Part shown: in pieces, positions 21,060-30,046 of the stretch | Numbering within the stretch: the stretch's first letter is position 1 | Layout: each line of letters opens with the position of its first letter | NCBI GenBank assembly: GCA_021774735.1 | Contig: JAJFIS010000027.1 | Location: forward strand, 41,920-105,919 | From: Alphaproteobacteria bacterium | GTDB lineage: Bacteria; Pseudomonadota; Alphaproteobacteria; Sphingomonadales; Kordiimonadaceae | Direction of reading: 5' to 3' | Length of the DNA: 64,000 nt | Notes under the pieces: model-generated | Database searches by the model: none | Told to the model about the DNA's origin: nothing | What the model saw: only the letters and a program-made list of their open reading frames with translations | Program-made: the position numbers and the translations under genes

Positions 21060-21707
21060 CTACCGCACTTCGGGCTTCTTGAAATTACGGCGGAACTCAA
21101 TGGTGGCTTGGCGGTAAGCGCAGCCCACTGTATGGTCATTGACCAGCCCCATCGCTTGCATAAAAGCGTAAGCAGTGGTGGGGCCAAAGAACTTCCAGCC
21201 GCGTTTTTTCAGGTCCTTGCTCAGGGCTAGGGACGTTTTTGTGATGCTGGGAATAGGGTGGCTGTACTCGCCCTTGCCGGTGTGGGGCTCAACCGTGCTG
21301 GGCTCCCACTGCCAAATATAGGCCGCTAAGCTGCCAAATTCCTCCACCAACTCGATGGCCCGTTTGGCATTATTGATCGTCGCTTCAATCTTGCCCCGGT
21401 GGCGGATGATGCCGGCATTGCCGAGCAGCTCAGTGACATTATCCTCATTGTATTTGGCGACAATGTTGAAATCAAACTGGGCGAAGGCTTTGCGGAAATT
21501 TTCCCGCTTGCGCAGGATAGTCAGCCACGAAAGGCCGGACTGAAATCCTTCTAAGCATATCTTCTCGAACAGCTGAATGTCATTCCCAGTGGCTAAGCCC
21601 CATTCATTATCGTGATATTCGATATAATCAGGGTGTGACATGCCCCACGAACAGCGGGTTATGCCGTCCTCGCCGACGATCAGATATTTATTACTTTGGT
21701 CAGACAT
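21060..21707 (-). CDS. tag: DNA-3-methyladenine glycosylase I
   Basis: Removes 3-methyladenine from alkylated DNA by base excision. The 215-residue protein carries TRCSWGMSHPDYIEYHDNEWG near the N-terminus and VNDHTVGCAYR near the C-terminus. These hold the Cys/His residues of the Tag zinc snap. The middle has FEKICLEGFQSGLSWLTILRKRENFRKAF, the core of the helix-hairpin-helix fold. It is a single minus-strand gene converging on ligA. No Ada-type operator was seen upstream. Confidence 0.95.
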   Translation of the reverse strand: MSDQSNKYLIVGEDGITRCSWGMSHPDYIEYHDNEWGLATGNDIQLFEKICLEGFQSGLSWLTILRKRENFRKAFAQFDFNIVAKYNEDNVTELLGNAGIIRHRGKIEATINNAKRAIELVEEFGSLAAYIWQWEPSTVEPHTGKGEYSHPIPSITKTSLALSKDLKKRGWKFFGPTTAYAFMQAMGLVNDHTVGCAYRQATIEFRRNFKKPEVR

Positions 21708-21795
21708 TATTGTTCGGGCCTCCCTAAATTGCTTGATACTACGTTTGTATTCTCGCGAAGGCCCTTTGTATATGGGTAACAGTGAAAATGAGGGT

Positions 21796-22809
21796 TTACA
21801 TTGAAAGCTTTTCCACTAACCCCCCGCCCCATAAGCCCTTTGGCAGTTCAGTAATAACCCCCTTGTTTATTTGCAAGCCGTGAGGGCGGTCGGTTGATAG
21901 CCAGATCGGTCCGTCGAGGTCGATGAAGTCAGCGCCTGAAGCCAGCAGCATCGCCGGGGCCATGGCGAGCGAGCTAGCCACCATGCAGCCAACCATAATG
22001 TCAAAGCCCATGCCTTGTGCTGTTTGTTTGAGCTTGATCGCTTCGCTTAAGCCACCGCTTTTGTCGAGCTTGATATTGACGACCTGATATTTACCCTGAA
22101 GCCCTTCGAGGTCCGCGCGTGTGTGGCAGCTCTCGTCGGCGCATATAGGGGTTTTTCCCTTATATGCCATCAGGCCCGCGTCCGCGTCCACGGGCAAAGG
22201 TTGCTCGAGCAGGTCAATCTTTTGCGCGACGAAAAAATCATCCAGCTCGGTCAGCTCTTGCATAGTCCAGCTTTCATTGGGGTCAATGATGATGCGGGGC
22301 TTCGGGGCGGCTTTGCGGATGGCCGTTACCTTCGCCCGAATGTCATTTTGGTCGAGCTTGACCTTGAGCAGCGGATAGTCGCGGTAGAGGCTCGCCTTTG
22401 CGGCCATTTTATCCGCAGTGTCAATGCCAATGGTCACGGCTGTTTCTAGCCCTTTTGGGTGGTCAACACCGATCATTTCCGCCACCGTCGTTCCGTTGCT
22501 TTTGGCGGCAAGATCCCACAAGGCGCAGTCGAGCGCGTTGCGGGCGGCACCAGCGGGTAGCAAGTCTTGCACTTGGGCGTGGGTTATGCCATTTTCAATA
22601 GTAGCGCGGAGGTTTTCGATTTCCGCCATAACGGACTGTATGGTCTCTCCGTAGTGTGCATAGGGAACGGCTTCGCCCTTGCCTTCATTCGCTCCGGAAG
22701 CAAGGATAATAACAATAACATTGGCTTCTGTTTTTGCTCCTCGGGATATTTTAAAAGGCTCTTTTAGCGGTAAAATATCATGCGCGACGGAAAGTTGCAG
22801 AGCCTTCAT
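21796..22809 (-). CDS. dgcA: Enolase-superfamily racemase/epimerase, DgcA-like
   Basis: The 337-residue enolase-superfamily protein of the dipeptide epimerase branch has KVK (Lys149/Lys151) as catalytic base, metal ligands in IDPN (Asp176), EQP (Glu202) and ADES (Asp225), and a second catalytic lysine in NIKLDKSGG. ATG 22809 has AAGGA at good spacing and overlaps the upstream DUF1611 gene by 32 bases. That pairing, with a LysR gene next to it, matches the marine D-glutamate catabolic locus. In that pathway DgcA, as I recall it, racemises N-acetyl-D-glutamate. By sequence alone it could equally be an L-Ala-D/L-Glu epimerase. Confidence 0.85.
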   Translation of the reverse strand: MKALQLSVAHDILPLKEPFKISRGAKTEANVIVIILASGANEGKGEAVPYAHYGETIQSVMAEIENLRATIENGITHAQVQDLLPAGAARNALDCALWDLAAKSNGTTVAEMIGVDHPKGLETAVTIGIDTADKMAAKASLYRDYPLLKVKLDQNDIRAKVTAIRKAAPKPRIIIDPNESWTMQELTELDDFFVAQKIDLLEQPLPVDADAGLMAYKGKTPICADESCHTRADLEGLQGKYQVVNIKLDKSGGLSEAIKLKQTAQGMGFDIMVGCMVASSLAMAPAMLLASGADFIDLDGPIWLSTDRPHGLQINKGVITELPKGLWGGGLVEKLSM

Positions 22810-23824
22810 GGCGACATCCTTCTTCAGCCAGAATATAATCGGCAATATTTTTCATGCCATGCCGCAGTGGGTCTACACAGGGAACACCATATTTATGGCC
22901 AATGCTATTACACCATTCATTGGCCTCCCGGATGGTGAGTGCGGAGCTATTCACCGATATTCCACCCAAGACAACATCAGGGTTGGTTAATCGTGCTGCA
23001 GAAATATTTGCTTCAATACAGGAGGTCATATTGGGCAGCTTCATATGGGGCAACCCGCGCATATGCTCGCGCCCTATTTCGTGGCATAGGATCAAAATAT
23101 CTGCCTGTGCGCCGTGCAGAAGCCCGAGGCTGACCCCCGCATAGGAAGGATGAAACAGTGAGCCTTGGCCCTCGATAATATCCCAGTGGTCGTCGGTGTT
23201 TTCTGGGGCAAGAGCCTCAACGGCACCGGATATAAAATCTGATATTACAGCATCGACCGATATGCCGCGCCCCTTGATGAGAATGCCGGTTTGGCCTGTT
23301 GCACAAAAATCTACATTCAAACCTTGTTGCTGCATTTCCTGCTCTAGCGCCAATGTGGTATACATTTTACCAACCGAGCAATCGGTGCCAACGGCTAAAA
23401 TACGTTTACCGCGTCTTTTTTTGCCATTGCCAATTTGTGGATCAGCAGTTGGGTGGCGCACATCAAATATCTTGCGACCAAGCCGGTCAGCCAGCTGTTG
23501 AATTTCTTTAATGTCAGCGACTTTTTTATGCAGGCCGCTGGCTATATCCATGCCACTTTCCAGCGCTTTTTTGATGTAACTAATCCACTCAGGTGAAATA
23601 ACGCCGCCTCGATTTGCGAGCCCCAGAATAAAGGTTTTTGCGCCTTTTTTGGCAGCTTCTTCAAAACTGACCTCAGGCAGGTTTAAGCTAACACTGCAAC
23701 CGGGCATGCTTAGTTGGCCCACACATATTTCAGGTCGCCAATCTGCAATTCCACGGGATGTTTTGATGCTCAAGGGGTCATCACTATCGCCAAGGAACAA
23801 AAGATATGGGGTAGATATTTCCAT
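22778..23824 (-). CDS. dgcN: DUF1611 P-loop protein, DgcN-like N-acetyltransferase
   Basis: The 348-residue DUF1611 protein has an N-terminal Rossmann-like domain (about 1-120) and a C-terminal P-loop domain with GTDCSVGKM (residues 146-154) and a later EGQGSLFHPSYAGVSLGLLHG block, both typical of the family. The described marine pathway, as I recall it, assigns DgcN the acetylation of D-glutamate before racemisation by DgcA. Overlap with the downstream epimerase gene shows that they are co-translated, and a LysR gene lies directly upstream. The functional name rests on gene context and family, not on a substrate motif I can point to. Confidence 0.83.
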   Translation of the reverse strand: MEISTPYLLFLGDSDDPLSIKTSRGIADWRPEICVGQLSMPGCSVSLNLPEVSFEEAAKKGAKTFILGLANRGGVISPEWISYIKKALESGMDIASGLHKKVADIKEIQQLADRLGRKIFDVRHPTADPQIGNGKKRRGKRILAVGTDCSVGKMYTTLALEQEMQQQGLNVDFCATGQTGILIKGRGISVDAVISDFISGAVEALAPENTDDHWDIIEGQGSLFHPSYAGVSLGLLHGAQADILILCHEIGREHMRGLPHMKLPNMTSCIEANISAARLTNPDVVLGGISVNSSALTIREANEWCNSIGHKYGVPCVDPLRHGMKNIADYILAEEGCRHEGSATFRRA

Positions 23825-23941
23825 AAGGACTATCCTGTAATTCTCTGCATCAGTTGATCGGGTTGATGAGAAAATTGTATAGTCTTTAGAAAGTTGTGAA
23901 TAATTCTAACTTAGACGGGACTTATAATAAAAAGTTATAGG

Positions 23942-24841
23942 TTAATCTTTGATTTGGGAAAATTCGGCATAAACTGACTTAAATGATTCTAGGAAATGCT
24001 CACATGCCTTTGATAGCGGCCTGTTTTCAGCGTAAAGTCCGGTAACGGAATAGGTAATGGGGGGTGTGAATCCTTTATATGTAGTGTCCCCCACCCCTTC
24101 TGCTGCGGCGGTAAGTTGGTCGACGATTGCCATACCCATGCCATAGCCCACCAAGTTTTTAGCAATATAATAGGTTTGGACAGAAATAATCGGATTTGTT
24201 TCAATGTCGGCCTGCATAATACGTTTGAGCAGAATATCCGATAGCGGGCCGCTATCCTTGATGCCAATAATATCTTGGCCATCAAGACTTTTTAGATTTA
24301 TGCGCGTGTGCTTTTCATCCATGGTGCCTTTTTTATAAACACATACAAATTCTCCCTCGCCAAAGTCATAAGCATTGAGGCCAACATGCTTGGCTGGGCT
24401 GAAAGCAAGCCCCACATCTATCTCATGCTCATAGAGCGCTTGGATCATATCGGCGTGATGGCGTGTTTGAATGTCGAAGGTCACTTCTGGGTGCTCTTTT
24501 AAAAAATTAGCAATCGCCAGTGGCAACACGTTCAGGCCCATCGATGGCATCACCGATAGTCGGATATGTCCAGCGTTACCTTTTTTCAAATTATGAGCTT
24601 TTTTCTGCAAAGACAAAATTTGCTGGTAAACATTACCAACTTCACCAAAAAGCGCATGAGCTTCATCGGTTGGGATCAGCCTGCCTTTGACGCGATTGAA
24701 AAGCAAAAAACCGAGCTGGTCTTCAGCACGCTGCAAAATTTTTGATACGGCGGGCTGAGATACATGCAATAATTTTGCTGCATTGCTCACTGACCCCGTT
24801 GAATAAACGGCGTGAAAAATCTCAATATGCTTCATATGCAT
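23942..24841 (-). CDS. dgcR: LysR-family regulator, probable DgcR
   Basis: The 299-residue LysR protein has an N-terminal winged HTH (MKHIEIFHAVYSTGSVSNAAKLLHVSQPAVSKILQRAEDQLGF, residues 3-45) and a C-terminal periplasmic-binding-like effector domain. It lies 117 bases upstream of dgcN on the same strand. The marine dgc locus is controlled by a LysR activator responsive to D-glutamate, so this is the natural counterpart. The 9-mer ATAATTCTA occurs in both its upstream region (24865-24873) and that of dgcN (23900-23908). Translation probably begins at residue 1 or at the second methionine, two codons later. Confidence 0.85.
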   Translation of the reverse strand: MHMKHIEIFHAVYSTGSVSNAAKLLHVSQPAVSKILQRAEDQLGFLLFNRVKGRLIPTDEAHALFGEVGNVYQQILSLQKKAHNLKKGNAGHIRLSVMPSMGLNVLPLAIANFLKEHPEVTFDIQTRHHADMIQALYEHEIDVGLAFSPAKHVGLNAYDFGEGEFVCVYKKGTMDEKHTRINLKSLDGQDIIGIKDSGPLSDILLKRIMQADIETNPIISVQTYYIAKNLVGYGMGMAIVDQLTAAAEGVGDTTYKGFTPPITYSVTGLYAENRPLSKACEHFLESFKSVYAEFSQIKD

Positions 24842-24980
24842 GGGGAGGCCTGTTCACTTTCTCTATAATTCTAGAGGGGAAACCTTTCCGCAGTCTGTAT
24901 TGTTCTAAACTACTTGGCTAGTGTTATTTATGTAGTTTTTAAAACAACTGTTTCACCGAGTTGGGGAAATGGAGTTGTTT

Positions 24981-25475
24981 CTAACTTTGCCGCAGCAGGT
25001 TTTTATAGCCGATGCCCCATTTGCTGTAGGGGTAGCTCGCAAGGTTGATATTACCAAAACGCGGATCGCCGGTGACCTCGGGGCCCAGCCATTGTGGCCG
25101 CTCAAACGCCTCATCCTCGCTTGTCAGTTCAATTTCCGCCACCATTAAGCCTTTGTTGGCGCCGTTAAAAGTATCCAGCTCCCATGTATGGCCTTGATGT
25201 TCGATCAGGTGGCGTTGCTTTTCAACAATAGCACCGAGCAGGGGCAGCTTGAACATTGCCGCGCCTTGCTTGGGCTGTACATCCACCTCAACCTCATGAC
25301 GGCTGATGCCGTCGGCGGCAATTTTTATGGTCAGGATATAGCGCTCACCGGCTTGGCGGATGCGGGTGCTGCGGCCATTTGAGGCCACCAGATAAGCTTG
25401 GCGCATAGGGGTACTAGCATCCAGCGATGGTAGCTTGTCATTATGGACCAGAAATTTACGCTCGATTTCCATCAT
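24981..25475 (-). CDS. CYTH-domain protein (triphosphate tunnel metalloenzyme)
   Basis: The 164-residue single CYTH domain starts with EIERKFLV, the ExExK motif that binds metal and triphosphate. It continues with paired basic and acidic strands (RQAYLV, RSTRIRQAGERYILTIK, EIELTSEDEAF) that line the tunnel. Short stand-alone CYTH proteins are usually inorganic triphosphatases, and less often class IV adenylate cyclases. ATG 25475 has AGGG 7 bases upstream and starts exactly at the domain. The frame is open to 25589, but that extension is low-complexity and overlaps the divergent gene. Confidence 0.88.
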   Translation of the reverse strand: MMEIERKFLVHNDKLPSLDASTPMRQAYLVASNGRSTRIRQAGERYILTIKIAADGISRHEVEVDVQPKQGAAMFKLPLLGAIVEKQRHLIEHQGHTWELDTFNGANKGLMVAEIELTSEDEAFERPQWLGPEVTGDPRFGNINLASYPYSKWGIGYKNLLRQS

Positions 25476-25588
25476 TGCTTTGCCCTTAATTGTTGTGTGG
25501 AGCCTAATGGGGTTTTGCGGCGCTTGCAAAGCTTGCTTTTCTAAATCAGTTTGCATAGGTTCAGCCCAATCATTATTGAGGATACCCA

Positions 25589-26236
25589 ATGCTAAAAGGT
25601 CAAGTTATTCCGGTTACGGCGCTCAAGCAAAACTGTTCCATCATTTGGTGTGACCAGACCATGGAGGGCGCGCTGGTTGACCCGGGCGGCGACGTGGATG
25701 TGCTACTGCGCGCAGTGGCTAAGATCGGTATTACCCTCGTGAAAATCCTCATCACCCATGGCCACGCGGACCACGCTGGCGGGGCGATGGATATTGCCGA
25801 CAAATTTAATCTACCGGTTATTGGCCCCCATAAGGCCGATGATTTTTGGCTGGAAGGCATTGAGAAAACCGCTGCGATGTATGGCATGCCAGGTGCGCGC
25901 AACTGTGTACCAACCACTTGGCTATGTGGCGGCGAGACTATCATGTTGGGGGAGAGCGAATTGCAAGTGGAGCATTGCCCCGGCCATACGCCCGGGCATG
26001 TGGTTTTTCTATGTAAGGCGGATAATCTCGCTTTTGTCGGCGATGTGCTCTTTCAAGGGTCAATAGGCCGCACGGACTTTCCGCAAGGCAATCACCAAGA
26101 CTTGCTCGACAGTATCAAATTTAAACTTTGGCCCTACGGTAATGATATGACTTTTGTGCCGGGGCATGGGGCACTGTCTACCTTTGGGGTTGAGCGCCAA
26201 ACAAACCCCCATGTGGCGGATGCAATTTTGGGCTAG
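25589..26236 (+). CDS. Metallo-beta-lactamase-fold hydrolase (glyoxalase II-like)
   Basis: The 215-residue protein has the full metal-binding set: THGHADHAGG (HxHxDH), the histidine in EHCPGHTPGHV, the bridging aspartate in FVGDVLFQGSIGRTDFP, and the last histidine in FVPGHG. The GSIGRTDFP block and the length place it with the YcbL/GloB-like group rather than true glyoxalase II, which has an extra C-terminal domain. The probable activity is thioester hydrolysis. ATG 25589 has GAGGA upstream. It is divergent from the CYTH gene. Confidence 0.9.
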   Translation: MLKGQVIPVTALKQNCSIIWCDQTMEGALVDPGGDVDVLLRAVAKIGITLVKILITHGHADHAGGAMDIADKFNLPVIGPHKADDFWLEGIEKTAAMYGMPGARNCVPTTWLCGGETIMLGESELQVEHCPGHTPGHVVFLCKADNLAFVGDVLFQGSIGRTDFPQGNHQDLLDSIKFKLWPYGNDMTFVPGHGALSTFGVERQTNPHVADAILG

Positions 26237-26318
26237 GCCTAACGGGCGCATACGCCATAAACTATTGACCTAGTGACATTTGCGCGTAACATTACCTTTC
26301 ATAGAGAAAGCAAGTGGC

Positions 26319-27554
26319 GTGAAAAAATACTTGAGAAAATGGACATTTGCCCTGCGTAAGCGCCGCCATAAGCGTGAGCTGAAGAAAAAACAAGTCGGGC
26401 TTTTGCGCTTAAAAAAGATTTCAGAAAGTGATCAGACTTGCCAAAATTGTGGGTCCAACCTATCTGGGCCTTTTTGCCATGCTTGTGGCCAGAAAGACAA
26501 TGAACTTCGCCGCCCAATATGGAGCTTTGCCCGTGAGATTGTTGATGAAGTTTTCTCCAGCGATAGTCGGCTTGCCAAAACATTAGTCTTGCTGATGCTA
26601 ATGCCGGGTGGCTTAACACGCTATTATGTCTCGGGTAAGCGGGCGCGTTACGTGCCACCGGTCAGGCTGTATTTAATTGTTTCTATTATATTTTTTGCTG
26701 TTTTGTCGATCAGTGATGTCGCGATTATCAATATTGCTGTCACCAAAAAATCATCCTCCATTCCTGTTGTCCAATCAGAAGAAGTAAAGGGTGAGGAAAA
26801 TCAGATAGAAAAGCCAGATGTGGAGAAGCTAGCTGCACCAAAGGCCGAGCTGACAACAGAACAGAAGCAAGAGCTTGAAAAGCGCCGACAAGAAGTACAA
26901 GAGGCATTGGATAAACTATCCCCCGAAGGCAAAGAGGCACTCAAGCAATTTACAGGGGATGACCCTGTTGGCGCGCTTTTAGAGGCTGAGGAAGGCGGCA
27001 AGAAAATTAATGTTCCTGACTATGATGTCAGCTTTCAGATGTTTGTGCCAGCGGGTGAGCAACATCAGGATATGATCACCGACGCCGAGTTTGACAAGAT
27101 GTTAACCGGGGACATTCCAGAGTTTCTGCGAAATATAGCCAATGGTTTTAAGAAGACGCTCAAAAATCCCCGGCTATTGAATGAAGGTTTTAATAAATGG
27201 CTGCCTCGGGCGTTGTTTGTACTATTGCCTATTTTTGCCCTAATGGTACGCAGCATGCATTGGGGCAAGCAGCGCTATTATTATAATCAACTGGTTTTTT
27301 CGCTACATTTCCATACATTTCTTTTCGTATTGATGATCGGACTTATATGGATTGTACCCATTTTTGGTACAGATGTAGGTGCCAATATATTTGCCTTAGG
27401 CTCTTTTGCTTATTTGCTGATCGCGCTGAAGGTAGCGCAGAACCAAGGCTGGATTAGGGCTTTTTTGAAGTGGCTAGTGCTCGCCGTAAATTACCTAGTC
27501 ATTTTAATACTTACGGTCATTGGTATTGTGCTGCTCAGTCTCGGGGAAATCTAA
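26319..27554 (+). CDS. DUF3667 membrane protein with N-terminal zinc ribbon
   Basis: The ~411-residue protein has a basic N-terminus, then a four-cysteine zinc ribbon (CQNCGSNLSGPFCHACGQ), followed by the DUF3667 block (WSFAREIVDEVF, LMPGGLTRYYVSGKRARYVPPVRLYLIVS). One membrane helix ends that block. Residues ~140-215 are highly charged (E/K-rich, coiled-coil prone) and probably soluble. Three or four C-terminal helices follow after residue ~300. The function of the family is unknown. The start is uncertain: GTG 26319 is my choice and TTG 26280 is an alternative; no in-frame ATG lies before the domain. Confidence 0.82.
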   Translation: MKKYLRKWTFALRKRRHKRELKKKQVGLLRLKKISESDQTCQNCGSNLSGPFCHACGQKDNELRRPIWSFAREIVDEVFSSDSRLAKTLVLLMLMPGGLTRYYVSGKRARYVPPVRLYLIVSIIFFAVLSISDVAIINIAVTKKSSSIPVVQSEEVKGEENQIEKPDVEKLAAPKAELTTEQKQELEKRRQEVQEALDKLSPEGKEALKQFTGDDPVGALLEAEEGGKKINVPDYDVSFQMFVPAGEQHQDMITDAEFDKMLTGDIPEFLRNIANGFKKTLKNPRLLNEGFNKWLPRALFVLLPIFALMVRSMHWGKQRYYYNQLVFSLHFHTFLFVLMIGLIWIVPIFGTDVGANIFALGSFAYLLIALKVAQNQGWIRAFLKWLVLAVNYLVILILTVIGIVLLSLGEI

Positions 27555-27578
27555 ACACCCATTCTATTCCTATGGTAA

Positions 27579-27977
27579 TCATTTCACTTCTGGCTTCAAT
27601 GTCAGGGATAAACTGTTGATGCAATATCGCATGCCCGTGGGAGCGGGGCCATCAGGGAACAGGTGCCCGAGATGGCTATCGCAGGCCGCGCATTGCACCT
27701 CAGTGCGTAGCATGCCGTGGCTGGTGTCTTTAATTTCAGTAATAGTGTTCGGTGAAAGAGCCTGAAAATAGCTCGGCCAGCCAGAGCCAGAATCATATTT
27801 GTGCTCATGCGAAAAAAGCGCAGCATCGCACCCGGCACAGTGGTATGTGCCGGGGTCTTTGCAGTCCCAATATTCACCGGAAAAGGCACGTTCTGTGCCG
27901 CCGCAGCGGGTTACCTCATAAGCCTCACCACTTAAGCTCTCCCGCCATTCTTGGTCAGTTTTTATCTGCTTTATCAT
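27579..27977 (-). CDS. msrB: Peptide-methionine (R)-S-oxide reductase
   Basis: Reduces R-methionine sulfoxide in proteins, with electrons from thioredoxin. The 132 residues carry two CxxC zinc-binding pairs (CAGCDAALF and CAACDSHLGHLF), the substrate motif SGSGWPSYF, and the catalytic cysteine in RYCINSLSL. ATG 27977 overlaps the sppA stop by 4 bases, so the two genes are translationally coupled. A repair enzyme beside a membrane peptidase fits an envelope or oxidative stress unit. It is convergent with the DUF3667 gene. Confidence 0.96.
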   Translation of the reverse strand: MIKQIKTDQEWRESLSGEAYEVTRCGGTERAFSGEYWDCKDPGTYHCAGCDAALFSHEHKYDSGSGWPSYFQALSPNTITEIKDTSHGMLRTEVQCAACDSHLGHLFPDGPAPTGMRYCINSLSLTLKPEVK

Positions 27978-29824
27978 TTAACACTGCAGTCAGTACAAAG
28001 CACATATTGGCCAATAGGGTCATTGAACATCATCAGCTTGTTGGCCTCTGTTTTCAGTTCTTCAGCGAAACGAGCTATGCTACTGGTGCCGAGGCTACCA
28101 GTTGGGTTCTGCGCAGCTTTACTTTTAACACCAGCAAAGGTGAACATGTTGATCATAAGCTGGTCCATGCTGCTAATGCTATCGCGGTAGAAAACCGGAC
28201 GGTATTTATCATCCTCTATACCCGCTGCACGGGCAGCCGCCTTAATCGCATCATCGAAGTTCCCTAAATGGTCCACAAGGCCAAGCTCTTTGGCAGTTTC
28301 CCCCGCCCAAACGCGACCCTGTGCGATTTTGTCTACATCAGCGGGGGTCATGCCGCGGCCTTCGGCGACGATGTCGAGGAAGCGGCGGTATCCTTGCTCG
28401 ATATTTTGTTGGATCAGATCCTTCACTGTATCATTTAATTCCCGTGATGTGCTGGTGCCAGCGAGCTCTGTGGTGCCTACGCCATCGTTATTAATACCAA
28501 CTTTGGCGAGGGTTTTTTCAAAAGTAGGGATCATGCCGAAAATACCGATAGAGCCGGTTATGGTTGTTGGCTGCGCCCATATTTCATCAGCGTTGGCGGA
28601 AATCCAATAGCCACCAGAGGCAGCAAGGGATGCAAAAGAGGCGATCACAGGCAGGCCATCGGCTTTGGCAGCGAGCAGCTCTTGGCGAATAAGCTCGGAC
28701 GCAAAGGCAGAACCGCCGGGACTGTCGACCCGCAGGACGATAGCTTTTACAGCATTGTTGCGGCGAGCATTGCGGATGTGGTTGACAATCGTTTCTGCAG
28801 CTGCCACCTCAGCCCCGCCTTCGCCCATAATAATAGGGCCTTGGGCCGTAATAACAGCAATCGTACTGCCGCTGGATTTTGCCATATTTTCAGTAGCGGC
28901 TAAATATTGATCCATGCCAATTTGCTTAAAGGATGAGCCGCTACCAGCGCCAAATTCACTAATCAATTCACTGCGCCATTCATGTCGGGCAGATATTTCA
29001 TCAACTAGGCCGCCATTTTTAGCCAACAAGGCAAAGTCCCCGCCTGCCGCGCGCAGGTTAGCAGAAACCGTATTAATGCTGGCCTTAAGCGAGCCTGCTT
29101 TCATCTCTCTGGCACTTTCTACATCACTGATATAATGGTCCCATAACACGCTCATATAGGCCATATTGGCCTCTTTGGCGGCGGGTGACATGTCAGAGCG
29201 GATGAAGGGTTCAACGGCTGATTTAAAAGTGCCAACCCGGAAGACATTCACATTGGCTTCAATTTTGTCCAGCAGGCCTTTGTAATAGTTAGTATAGCGG
29301 CCATAACCAGTTAACAGAACCGAGCCATAATTATTGAGATAAACTTTGTTTGCCTGTGCTGCGAGCAGATAGTCGCTTTGGTTATAACTGCTGGACACCG
29401 CGTATACGGGTTTACCGCTTTTCTTAAACTCCCGAATGGCTTCGGCCACAGTATGCAAAGCGGCCGGATATGCCCCCACCATTTGGTCAGTGAATATGAC
29501 AAGGCCGGGAATGCGGTCATCGCGAGCAGCGCGTTCTAAAACAGCTAAAATGTCATGAATTGATGTCTCTGCCGGTGGTGCGCTGTTGCTATATTCTTGT
29601 ATGATGACTTCTGCCGGATCGGGGACGCGTACCTGTTCAACAATGACACCACTTGGTGCCAGAACAAGCGCTGCACCTCTTGGCACAGATGGTCTATTGT
29701 CGCTGGTTGCGCCGATCCATAAAAACACCAGCATAAGCATGACAAATAAGCCTAAGAATGTTGTGCCAATGCCTTGGATAATTTTAAAAATAAATTTAAC
29801 AGCTGTCGCACCACTTTTAATCAT
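27974..29824 (-). CDS. sppA: Signal peptide peptidase SppA, 67K type
   Basis: Membrane-anchored S49 serine protease that degrades signal peptides. It is 616 residues with two S49 domains, the large SppA form. After one N-terminal helix (FKIIQGIGTTFLGLFVMLMLV), the N-domain holds the catalytic lysine in VGTFKSAVEPF. The C-domain has the nucleophile region RVDSPGGSAFASELI and ASGGYWISANADEI. ATG 29824 is preferred over 29884 because AAGGAAG lies just upstream and the N-terminus then begins with basic residues before the helix. msrB is coupled downstream. Confidence 0.94.
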   Translation of the reverse strand: MIKSGATAVKFIFKIIQGIGTTFLGLFVMLMLVFLWIGATSDNRPSVPRGAALVLAPSGVIVEQVRVPDPAEVIIQEYSNSAPPAETSIHDILAVLERAARDDRIPGLVIFTDQMVGAYPAALHTVAEAIREFKKSGKPVYAVSSSYNQSDYLLAAQANKVYLNNYGSVLLTGYGRYTNYYKGLLDKIEANVNVFRVGTFKSAVEPFIRSDMSPAAKEANMAYMSVLWDHYISDVESAREMKAGSLKASINTVSANLRAAGGDFALLAKNGGLVDEISARHEWRSELISEFGAGSGSSFKQIGMDQYLAATENMAKSSGSTIAVITAQGPIIMGEGGAEVAAAETIVNHIRNARRNNAVKAIVLRVDSPGGSAFASELIRQELLAAKADGLPVIASFASLAASGGYWISANADEIWAQPTTITGSIGIFGMIPTFEKTLAKVGINNDGVGTTELAGTSTSRELNDTVKDLIQQNIEQGYRRFLDIVAEGRGMTPADVDKIAQGRVWAGETAKELGLVDHLGNFDDAIKAAARAAGIEDDKYRPVFYRDSISSMDQLMINMFTFAGVKSKAAQNPTGSLGTSSIARFAEELKTEANKLMMFNDPIGQYVLCTDCSVK

Positions 29825-30046
29825 CTGATCTTCCTTTGGATAGTATTTATCCCAATATAATTCGCATTTGTGCCACACAGGCATAGGTTTCAGTTAGGTT
29901 CTTTCACATGTTACTCTTATGTCAAGCAGTTGGGGCATAAAAACGTCAATAATGTAAAAAATATGCCTATTTTTGCTTTGGGGCTTCTCTCTACCGTGAT
30001 TGGCTCTTATATATTTATGCATATGGTTTAAATTGAGGAGCGCCAA

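Noticed and set aside
27752..28267. 171-codon plus-strand frame across msrB and sppA
   Set aside because: It is opposite two well-supported coupled genes and its translation has no domain-like features.
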